64,000 bases of DNA from Alopecurus myosuroides (lineage: Eukaryota; Streptophyta; Magnoliopsida; Poales; Poaceae). The stretch covers positions 173,400,697-173,464,696 of the forward strand of contig CM054063.1 in the NCBI GenBank assembly GCA_028641055.1, given 5' to 3'. The translations under genes were made by a program, and so were the position numbers. The notes beneath the pieces are model-generated. The model did not search any database and was not told the origin of the DNA. It worked only from the letters and a program-made list of their open reading frames with translations. How positions within the stretch are numbered: position 1 is the first letter of the stretch; every line of letters starts with the position of its first letter. This document shows positions 22,512 through 31,672 of this stretch, one piece after another.

Positions 22512-22576
22512 ACTACGCTTACGAGGATCCAGGTGACGGCTACTACGTGGAGTTTGACGAGGTTGCTGATGAGTAG
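22512..22576 (+). other. Predicted acidic exon b in L4 LTR
   Basis: It follows the acceptor ggtttccgcag and starts in phase 1. It encodes a Tyr/Asp/Glu-rich peptide (YEDPGDGYYVEFDE) and ends with TAG at 22574-22576. The second LTR copy is at 45627-45691; it has one Val-to-Ala change (gtt to gct) and keeps the frame. L5 has the equivalent pair. Confidence 0.4.
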
Positions 22577-23052
22577 ATAGCGGACCCGGACAAGATCCGA
22601 GACTACGTGGATGGGCTCCGTCTTCCTTTTCATTTCCCGGCTTCTTAAGCCTTTTTGGATTTGTCTGTACTCAGACCCCTTTGAATGCTTCCGCTGAGAT
22701 GTAATGATGTTATGTTGGGACATGTGTCCTCTGGATGATTGTATTTGCTATCTCTGCTCTAGTGAGAGCTATTTGCAACTTAGTTCAATCTTTTGTGTCT
22801 TAGAGATACGTTGTGTTATCATCTTGTTCAACGCCGTTGACGTACCATGTGTGTATGGTATCAAGTACGTCAATGGTAGTGTCCTGATTTCTACGGGATA
22901 GTTTACATCGACGGTGAATAGTAAAGATTGGTTGTCACACATAAGTGTTGGCCTACTCGTAAGAGGTGCGGGTGCCGGTAAGCCCCGTAATCCAATCAAA
23001 ATACTGTTCAGTTCGTACGGTGAGTATCCTCTAGAAGTCCGGGTGCGACAAA

Positions 23053-23065
23053 TGGTATCAGAGCC
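23053..23065 (+). other. L4 primer binding site (initiator tRNA-Met)
   Basis: tggtatcagagcc begins two bases after the 5' LTR end gcgaca, the standard position for priming by initiator tRNA-Met. Confidence 0.9.
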
Positions 23066-23426
23066 TGTCTGCCTGTAGGATCCCTTTTACTGGTCGCAGT
23101 TGAGTCTAGAAACTATTTTGTAGCTATATAGGAAAAATGAAACGTGAGAGTAGGAATTCTGCCATTTTTCTTCTTTCCCCACCCACCCACCCTTTTCTGG
23201 TAAGGAAGTGCAACGTTGTTTTCTCTTCTCATCTAAACTTTCAAGTTAGGGTTTCACGTGTTTTGGGTTCTCCGTAGTACCTCAGGAGTTTTTGGTCTCG
23301 TGTTTCCCGATGTTGCTTCAATATCCTGTTCTTTTCAACTTCCTTATCGTCCGTTGAAACCTTGTTGTTGCTTTCCACTTCAGTTCTCTACCGGCGTCTA
23401 ATCTAAACTTCCCCGATCATCTGCAG

Positions 23427-24242
23427 ATGGATCTCAGGTTCTTCCCGCAGGTGGTTCGGATGACTCGTTGTGAGAGCACCGTCGGTTATCCGGAGATGCT
23501 GAGAGACATGGTCACTTATTTGGGGTTCCGTTGGGCACCAGAGTACCAGGTCTACGAGCAGCAGCGAGAGTTTGACCAGACCTACTACCAGGCTATCGTC
23601 TACATTCTGTCAGATGATGGCATGAGCGTTGCCCACCGCTACGAGGCAGTAGGTTCCACAGTGGATATGGCTGTGCAGCAGGCAGCTTACGTGAGTCTCA
23701 CCGTCCTTCGTGCTGACTACTGGGTGTTTGACGATTCTATCTATCGCCACATCCCCCGTGGTTACATCACTTCGGAGGGAGCTCACTTCACTCTCTACGA
23801 CAACTTGGATGTCTACGAGCATGATAACACCAGGCTGCACACCACCGCTCAGTTTGTGAGGCACAGTGACGCAGTTGCCACCACACTTTCTCAGGAGTTG
23901 GCTTCAGTCAGAGAGCAGCTCTACCTTGCGTTGACTCGTCCGGCGACGTACACCACATACTTTGTTGGAGACGAGCACTTTGCACGTTTCGAGCAGCCAG
24001 TTGGTCGTACTCTGCCAGATGCTGGAGGTTACGAGCCGATCAGAGGTCCACTCCTCAACCTCGGTGCTGGATACACTGGGATTCCCCGCTTTGGAGCACA
24101 GGGAGCCGATGCTATGTACTTCACCACACCGAGAGTCTCTCTCAGACCACGTCAGATCTACGTGGATCGTCGTTCTACATACTTTCGTGGGCGTCCTCCT
24201 CACCGTACCTCTCGTCGTACTACTCACCGCCGTCCTGCGTGA
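23427..24242 (+). CDS. L4 extra ORF upstream of gag, dsRBD-like pattern
   Basis: This is an intact 271-residue ORF that is neither gag nor pol. Its ATG is immediately preceded by the acceptor-like tcatctgcag. Residues 20-95 show a pattern resembling an alpha-beta-beta-beta-alpha double-stranded-RNA-binding fold: a helix PEMLRDMVTYLGF, then APEYQVYEQ, then a strand YYQAIVYILS, then YEAVGSTVDMAVQQAAYVSL. The basic KKxAK of true RNA-binding versions is replaced by TVDMAVQ, so RNA binding is doubtful. The C-terminus is Arg/Thr/Pro-rich (RPPHRTSRRTTHRRP). L5 has a homologous, more damaged ORF in the same place. No other family was recognised. Confidence 0.7.
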   Translation: MDLRFFPQVVRMTRCESTVGYPEMLRDMVTYLGFRWAPEYQVYEQQREFDQTYYQAIVYILSDDGMSVAHRYEAVGSTVDMAVQQAAYVSLTVLRADYWVFDDSIYRHIPRGYITSEGAHFTLYDNLDVYEHDNTRLHTTAQFVRHSDAVATTLSQELASVREQLYLALTRPATYTTYFVGDEHFARFEQPVGRTLPDAGGYEPIRGPLLNLGAGYTGIPRFGAQGADAMYFTTPRVSLRPRQIYVDRRSTYFRGRPPHRTSRRTTHRRPA

Positions 24243-24451
24243 TGAGCATGGGAGTATCGATGTATCCATTCCTAGCTATGTTTAGTTATCCTTTGGCTTT
24301 CGAACCATTTGTGGTGTGTTGGATATTCTGATGTATTTGAACATGTGATGATGTACCTGTTGGTTATCTATTCATGCGTCGGAATAATCTCTCTTTCGGT
24401 TACCAAGTCTATCCTTTTCTGTTGTTGTGCTAAAATGCATGTCTATTCAGG

Positions 24452-26736
24452 ATGCCGCCAACAAGGAGCAACCCGCCTGAGCCACCTCCGATCACGGAGC
24501 TGTTGACTCAGATGACTCAGGTCGTGACGCAGATGGCCCAGTTCCAGGCAAATCAGCACAACAACCAGAATGCTCCACGGGTCAGCATCAAGGAGTTCCT
24601 CAGTATGGGTCCGAGAGCTTTCGTGGCAACACGGGAGCCTCTTGGCCAGGGCTCTGGACATTGCTCACGTTGCTAAGGAAGACAAAGTCAAGTATGCCAC
24701 CTACCTAGTGAAGGGTCAGGCAGCTACTTGGTGGGAGAACTACCAGACCATGAGAGCTGGATACCCAATCACCTGGGGTTGTTTCAAGGATGCCTTCCTG
24801 AAGCACCACATCCCAGATGGTCTCATGGAAAGGATGCGTGAGGAGTTTTGCTCTCTTAAGCAGGGCAAGCTGGACGTCATTGGCTATCAGAACGAGTTCA
24901 ATCGTCTCGCTCGATACGCTGGTGATGAGGTGTCCACTGAGGCTAAGAAGATGGCAAGGTTCCGCCGAGGTTTTAACCCGGAACTCAAGTACGCACTCAC
25001 CAACATCAAGTGCAAAGACTTCGAGGAGCTCGTGAACACCGCGCTCAATGAGGAAAATGGGCGCAAGGCGTTCGAGGATTCTCGCAAGCACTCGCGTGAG
25101 GGTGGTTCCTCCACCAACATGACCACCCCTCCGCAGAAGCGCCGCATCTGGGTGCCAAATGGTGCTGTCACTCGGGCTCCATATGCCCAAGATTCTCCAG
25201 GCTTTGCTCCCCGCCCACCCAACCCATCTCAGATGCATGGTCAGAGGGTTACAATGGGGCTGCCAAGGCCAGGTCCTCCTTGTGTCGTCACTTGCTACAA
25301 GTGCAAGGAGACTGGACACTATGCTGATAAGTGCACTCAGAGGCAGCTACCTCCACCTCCTCGCCCCAACACCAACCAGGCAATGGTTCGTGCTCCCCCG
25401 GCTAAAGCCTTCAACTCCAACAACAGGCCTGTCGGGAGGACCGCGAGGGTGAATCATATCAAGGCCGACAAAGCTGAGGAAGCTGCTGACGTCGTTCTCG
25501 GTATATTACCCGTAAACTCTTTTCCAGCTAAAGTGTTGTTTGATACCGGAGCATCGACTTCTTTTGTGTCAAAGATCTTTGCTACAACGTACAACCTAGT
25601 TCTGGTTCCACTAAGCAATCAAATCACTGTTCACTCTCAAGGATCTCAAATGTTGACTTCCAAGATAAGTATGGACAATCAAATCCTAATTGGAGGTCGC
25701 ATATTCCTTGCTTCACTCATGTTGCTGGGAAATTCTGACATTGATGTCATTCTGGGCATGGATTGGTTGAAGACCAACGAAGCTAAAATTGACTGTGCTC
25801 AAAAGTCAATAACTCTCTCTCACCCTTCTGGCCAGATAGTCTATTCTCCATATGGATCAAGTTCTGTTCAGTTGTTCAACCTCGATGCAAAACCTCTACC
25901 TCTACTCGAAAATGTTCCGGTGGTTTGTGAATTCCCTGACGTCTTCCCAGAAGAATTGCCAGGAATGCCTCCGGACAGAGCAGTTGAGTTCGTGATCGAG
26001 CTTGAACTAGGTACTGCTCCAATCTCTAAGCATCCATACAAGATAGCTCCTCCTGAACTGAAATTGTTGAAGGAGCAAATCGATATGTACATGGAGAAAG
26101 GTTACATTCAGCCTAGTTCCTCCGCTTGGGGTTGCCCAACTCTGTTCGTTGCCAAGAAGGATCAAACAAAGAGACTCGTGGTTGACTATCGTCCTCTCAA
26201 CGAGAAAACCATCAAAAACAAATATCCAATTCCTCGTATCGATGATCTTTTTGATCAACTTGCTGGAGCCTCAATATTCTCAAAGTTGGACTTGAGGATG
26301 GGTTACCATCAAATAAAGATCAGAAAGGAAGATATTCCTAAGACAGCTTTCACCACTCGGTACGGTCTATATGAATACACCGTCATGTCCTTTGGTCTCA
26401 CCAATGCACCGGCGACATTCTCTAGACTTATGAATTCTGTCTTCCATGAATACCTCGACAAGTTCGTTGTGGTATATCTCGATGACATTCTGGTCTACTC
26501 AAAATCTGAGGAAGAGCATGGAGAACACCTTCGTCTCACTCTCATGAAACTTCGCGAGCATCGTCTATATGCCAAGTTCTCCAAATGTGAGTTCTGGATT
26601 CCAGAAGTTGCTTACCTTGGTCATATCATCTCTGCCAAAGGCATAGCCATTGACCCGGAAAAGGTTAAGGCAATTGTTGATTGGAAACCTCCTAAGACGG
26701 TAAAGCAAGTCAGAAGTTTTCTTGGCTTGGCTAGCT
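24452..26736 (+). pseudogene. L4 gag-pol part 1: Gag, protease, reverse transcriptase
   Basis: The start ATG at 24452 follows an acceptor-like tctattcag|g. The first 58 or so codons are in one frame; a small deletion near 24630-24650 shifts into the frame that then runs open to the insertion. Gag shows WWENYQTM and [13 protein letters not shown], then a zinc knuckle [14 protein letters not shown] near 25297-25338. The protease has [13 protein letters not shown] carries [29 protein letters not shown] and the catalytic [11 protein letters not shown] near 26470. Coding is cut at 26736 by L5 (TSD tagct, 26732-26736) and continues in frame at 39635. Confidence 0.85.
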
Positions 26737-28336
26737 TGTAACAGCCCTACTTTTTGTGTAATAAAGAGAGGTGTTGTGTACATGGCATGCATGCATGAAA
26801 ATTGGACTAAATTTTCGCTTTTAAACTTTAATCGGAGAGTTTTCAGAAAGTCACTTAAACTGGTTTCAAACAAAGTTGTTCTGCAAAGTTTTTCAAAATG
26901 ATTCAACCTTGTGCTAGAAAGATGGCAAATTCGAAGAGCTTTCCAACGACTATTTTTGTGTAATTTTTGGTTCACAAAAAGGCCCTCAAATCTCTGTTTT
27001 GGATCTGTTTTAAAAATTTCCAGGGGCTTCTTTGTGATTTCTTAATTTCTCTCAGGGGGGTTTTTCGAAAATTCCCCTGTCGTCTTCCTCCTGTCCGGTG
27101 ACAGGAGGGCAGCTGCCGCCGCGCGCCACCTCCTGCTTGCTCCTGTCGACGTGGAGGAGGAGATGAGTACCCCTCGGTGCCGTCCGAATCGAGCTCAGCT
27201 CGCAGAACCTTCCCCCCCTCGCTGTCTCTCCTCCCCCTGTCTCTCCCTCCGCGCCCGAGAACGCCCGCCGCCGTTGATCCGTTGCCGCCATCGATTAGAC
27301 CTCTCCCGAGTCCCTCCGAGCAGACCGTTGGAAGCGCCGTTGCCCCCTCTTCGCCCTCGAGTAAGCTGAGCAGCCGGGATGGCTTAGCGCCCGCGGATCG
27401 ACGCCTTCTTCCCCGCGGCCGGTCGCCGGAGATCTCCACCGCGCCGCCGTTCTAGCCCTCCTCCGGCCCCTCCGAGTTCCTCTACACGTCCGTGGTGAGC
27501 TCCCGCTCCTCCCCAGCCCCTCCTTTCGCCCTCTCTCACTCGGAATCGATGAGTTCGCCGGAGCCGAGGCCGTCCGCCGCCTCTTCTCCATGCCGGCTCG
27601 CCGCCGGTGACCGTACCGGGGCGGCGCCACCACGGTTAGGTGCGCCCCGTTGCGCTGCATCGAACGAGCCCAGGCACGCTTCCGGGGCTCGCCGGAATCG
27701 TCGCCGGCGTTGGCAACTGCCACCGGTCGGCCACCACCGTGAGGTCACGGTGATGTCACCGTGACATCACCTGCCCACGTGGCGTGCCAAGTGGCACTCC
27801 TTGTCCTTTTTGAACTGTGCAGTGGGCCGTAGAGAAAAATAGAAAAACAGAAATAACTACAATTTTGGAAATTCAATAACTTCTATTTCACAGCTCCAAA
27901 AATTATGAAAAAAATATGTATGTGTTCAGAAAAATGAGAGCTATTTATCCATACCATTTTCATACATGTTTAACCAAGTTTAAAATGAGGTCACTTTTGT
28001 AGTTTATATTTAATTCAATTAAATATTGAAAATAAAGTTTTTATTCATTAAAAATAGAAAAATAAGTGTAATATACCATTTTGATTAGTGAATCAAATGC
28101 AATCCAACTATGAGGTTTACAAATTTATTTGAGCATGTTAGCTTGGTCAAATCTCCAGTTTAGGGTTTTCTCCCCCTCCGGTGTTCGACGTTCACGGCGC
28201 GAAACCCTAGCTCCCTGTTCTATTCCTTAAGCTTCATTTCAATTGCATTGTTTTACTCATGCATACATATTGTGCATTGCACTGTCGTCAAGTATTGATT
28301 GTTTGCCTTCTTTCCGGTGTTGCTCGCTATCGGTAG

Positions 28337-28399
28337 ATCGAGATCCGGAGGTCGACCCAGCTTTCTACGACAACCCAAGCTCTACTTTCGACGAGCAAG
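28337..28399 (+). other. Predicted acidic exon a in L5 LTR
   Basis: It follows the acceptor ctatcggtag and is 63 bp, phase 1 at both ends. It encodes RDPEVDPAFYDNPSSTFDEQ and ends caag followed by the GC donor gcaagc. It occupies the same place as exon a of L4. The 3' LTR copy is at 37730-37792. No AUG is visible in frame upstream. Confidence 0.4.
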
Positions 28400-29536
28400 G
28401 CAAGCACCATCTCATGGCTACCCCATGTTTTGAGTCTTTCAACCTCTTACTCATGCATTCGATTCAACTTGGTTTTGAGTCTGTTAGAGTTAACCTATCC
28501 ACTGCATGACCCTTCCCCTCACATGTCACCTTCATACCTGTTTACCCTCCTAGTATGACTAGGGTTGTTTGAGTACCGTAGAGCCTTGTGTGTTATGCTT
28601 AGCGATGCTTAGTGTTCTGATCTACTTCATCCAGTTGATGATTTGGGTCACTTCGATAACCTTGTATGTTGTTATATTCGTGAGTACTGAGCATATGAAA
28701 CTGACTAAGGCTAGCACGGGAGGCCACTTGGGTAGTGGTTATTCTTTCCGTACTCGCCAACCCTAGGATTTAAGGTCTCGCCGCGGAAGCCAAGACTGAG
28801 CGTGCAGCCACACGCGGGCCAATGAACCCCGCTCGGCTAACTAACTTGTTTGATCACTTCCATGGGTCACATAGTTTGAGTTTTCCATTTGCGGGTGTGT
28901 CATAAAACGTTTTGGAGAAAACTAGGGCGTGACCAGGACCAGTGATGGACGTACACGGATCTTGTCCCGACTCACAGAACAGGTGCCGTCAGGAGGTGGC
29001 CAACTCCCTGTTGACGGGGTGGCCCTGTTTGGGTTGACTCATGGATAGGGTTAAGCGAGGTAAAGGCCGTGGTCGACCACACTCTGCCGCGCTCTTAGAG
29101 AGGAGCGTTACCGCGTGGCATTAAGAGTCGGTCGATACGTGTGGGTAAAGTGTACCACCCTGCAGGGATAAATCTTTCGGAAAGCCGTGTCCACGGTTAT
29201 GGACAACTTGGTGAAAGTCACGGGGTCATAGATAACTCTAACGGAATGATTAAAACTTGCTGTCAACGAATGAAGGATGCCTCCTCGACTAAGTCGAGAG
29301 GGGTGATTCTTGTAGCTTAAGGTAGTCTGGGGATGAGAAAGTACTTGGTGGACTAAAGAACATAATGATCTCAGTAGTTGAGTAGATTCCTCCTCTGTTT
29401 TATAAATGCTCTATTACACGTGCTTTTCTTCCTCAACTTCGGAAAACAAAGTTGGCTTTATGCAAAGAACCTTAAAAGCCAAGTCTTGCTGAGTACCTTT
29501 TGTTCTCAACCTTGCTTCGTTGTTGTTTTGTTTCAG

Positions 29537-29586
29537 ACTTCGGCGATGCAGCTGAAGAAGGGTTCTACCTCGACGTCGATGAATAG
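29537..29586 (+). other. Predicted acidic exon b in L5 LTR
   Basis: It follows the strong acceptor ttttgtttcag. It enters in phase 1, encodes FGDAAEEGFYLDVDE and stops with TAG at 29584-29586. It is equivalent to exon b of L4 (same phase, same acidic Gly-Tyr/Phe-Tyr ending). The 3' LTR copy is at 38930-38979. Confidence 0.4.
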
Positions 29587-30241
29587 TTAGGGGTTCCCAG
29601 GCAGCAGTCTGGTATCTGTAGTATGGGTTTGGCTACGTTTCTTATGTTTCGGACTCTTAGTCCTTTTGCTCTTGTTGTATAGCAACATATTTGCTTTCGC
29701 TGCTTGTTGTAATGTTGGGTTGCTGGACCTATGTTGGTCTTGTAACCTCTGTGTGTAAGCTACTCTAGTATGCCTTGTTTAATACAACTTTCATGTCTAG
29801 AGTACTGCTTTGATCGATTGTTGGTCTCGAGCCCGTTGTTATACAGTTTTGGCTATGCCTGCATAGTTGTCGCGGTCGAGGGGTTGTGGAGCCGATGATC
29901 CATGTCTGAGCCCGCCTGCCAGAGATATCCGGCCTGGGGCGAGGTAACCCCAGTAACCCTCGATTGTTGTTGCACTTTCTGGACACATAGCATCTCTGTA
30001 TAACTATGGTCCCGTCCCTTCAGTTTCATCCGACTCGTGGATGCTTGGGTATACATATCTGGTTATGACTAGCATGGACACAAGGAGTAGTAGACCGGGG
30101 ATCCGGACTACGTGCCGATGAATCCGGTCTGCCTGCCGTTGTTTGTTGCGGCCTGGGCTGGTAACCCTGAAGCCCTTGTGGATCCACTGCTAGGAGCACA
30201 TGACAGTTTGTATATCTCGGGGTCCGGGGTCCGACAGGTCT

Positions 30242-30253
30242 TGGTATCAGAGC
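30242..30253 (+). other. L5 primer binding site (initiator tRNA-Met)
   Basis: tggtatcagagc lies five bases after the LTR end, complementary to the initiator tRNA-Met 3' end. Confidence 0.88.
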
Positions 30254-30564
30254 AGGACTGCCTGTAGGAAACCCTTGCCGTTGGTCGATGTTGAGTCTAG
30301 AACTTGTGAAAACTACTTTGAAAAGACAAAATGAGTTATGAAAACCCTCTTAGGATTCTTTTTGTTCCTTACCTGGTATCACTCTAACTCTGAGTCACCG
30401 TATCTCATTTGTTTTTGTGTGTTGTTTCTTTGTTGCTGCCTCAAAAGTTAGGAGTAAAACCGTTGGGTGTTTTTCTTCTGAGTACTATGTCTCAGGTTGT
30501 CATAGTTCCAAATTCAAGTCATTTCTTCATGTATTTTGACATCTTGAAAATGTCTTTGTTTCAG

Positions 30565-31308
30565 ATGCCTTCTGGTCAGGTTGTTCGACATACACTATGC
30601 CTTGGAGTTCCAGGTTTTCGTCATCTCTTAGCCTCAGCCTGTGCAAACATAGGAGCCCCTTGGTATCCTGTGTACACCGTGTATGAGGAGTACCGTGACT
30701 TCCACCAGACCCAATACTTGTGTGGTGTCCGTCTCCCATAGCTAGATGGCACCATCTTTCCTGCTGAGCACTATGCTGAGGGTATTGGTTTCACCATCGA
30801 GATGGCTGTGCAGGATGCTGCACGGCACTGTATTAATGAGCTTCGTTACCACTATCCAGATCACGAGCATAGCTCATTCCGTTACTGCCCTGGTTCAGAT
30901 GCTACTCTTGAGGGGTGTTATACTCATACCTTTGCTGATCCCTCCCAGGAGGAAGATCTTACACTTAGGTGCACCGCTGATCTCCTTGCTGCTTATGCTC
31001 GTCACGAGCGTGAGCTTAGTGCACTAGTTAACACCCTTGCAGCTAGTCTCAGGACTGTGACAGCCAGAGTGAGGCCATTCGTTGAGAGTGGTGTTGTTCA
31101 GGCCTCTGAGATAGAGCTTGCAGCTGTACTTGTGCCTTCCTCGGTTGCATCTCCAGATGTTGGAGGTGATGTTCCCCCTCGTGGACGCCTCAGGAGGCCT
31201 AGGATGGTGCGTGGTGTACCACAGTCTCCCCACGGACCGCAGGACGAGTCTGTTCGTCGCTACCCTGGTGCTCCGGTTCCACTTCCTTTCGACTTTGGAG
31301 GATACTGA
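30565..31308 (+). pseudogene. L5 extra ORF upstream of gag, dsRBD-like pattern, one stop
   Basis: ATG at 30565 directly follows the acceptor tttgtttcag. The frame runs to 31308 except for a single in-frame TAG at 30739-30741. It shares with the L4 ORF the phrases YPVYTVYEEYRDFHQTQYL and GIGFTIEMAVQDAARHCI, which are the second and last elements of the dsRBD-like pattern. The C-terminal half is Pro/Arg-rich (GDVPPRGRLRRPRMVRG). Length (about 247 codons) and position match L4, which argues for one conserved accessory protein now inactivated here, or one requiring readthrough. Confidence 0.65.
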
Positions 31309-31672
31309 GACCGTTGTCGGTTCCAGCTAGAGTAATGTTTGCTTTCATGTACTCGAAACCCGAAGTTGTAGAAAAATAATGTATAGGAGCAGAACTTCGG
31401 TGATGTGTATCTACCGTACTTTCTTTCAGTGTTGTATGTACTTAAGCTTGTGAGCTTGTACCGCCACTATGTATGGTTTGTACTTCGACTGGTTTCAATA
31501 AATGTTGTAATATGTTGTCTCCATGTTGATGAAATGATACACTTCATGTTCGTTCATTCTGTTCCACTACATTTTGGCATGTATCTTGTTGTTCCGTTGG
31601 AATTATTACATGTCGATCCATTGTATCCTTCCATGGATGTGTTATTCATGATTCCTCTTCCTTTTACTCAGG

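Larger units (their letters stand above)
18635..23050 (+). repeat. L4 5' LTR (4416 bp)
   Basis: The LTR is bounded by TGTAACATCC and GTGCGACA and agrees closely with 41751-46165. Internal landmarks are an AT-rich head, a GC-rich leader-like zone (19290-19900) with a donor-like ccg|gtgagc at 19756, a tRNA-like T-arm at 20033-20049, a long AT-rich middle, two short acidic exons (21239-21316 and 22512-22576) and a conserved hairpin block (22044-22109). The short ORFs reported elsewhere in this LTR are not supported individually. Confidence 0.9.
26737..30236 (+). repeat. L5 5' LTR (3500 bp)
   Basis: Boundaries are TGTAACAGCC and GGTCCGACA. A GC-rich leader-like zone (27100-27780) contains a donor-like cgtg|gtgagc at 27495. 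Acidic exons lie at 28337-28399 and 29537-29586, and the hairpin block is at 29156-29219. GC-rich ORFs at 26972-27764 on both strands are duplicated exactly in the 3' LTR and are composition artefacts. Confidence 0.92.

Noticed and set aside
24705..25319. 204-residue antisense ORF opposite L4 gag
   Set aside because: It is a shadow frame with no motif. The plus strand carries the Gag zinc knuckle.
26972..27764. Long GC-rich ORFs on both strands (repeated at 36364-37156)
   Set aside because: They lie in the GC-rich leader zone of the L5 LTR and are duplicated only because LTRs are. Both strands are open through lack of AT-rich stops.
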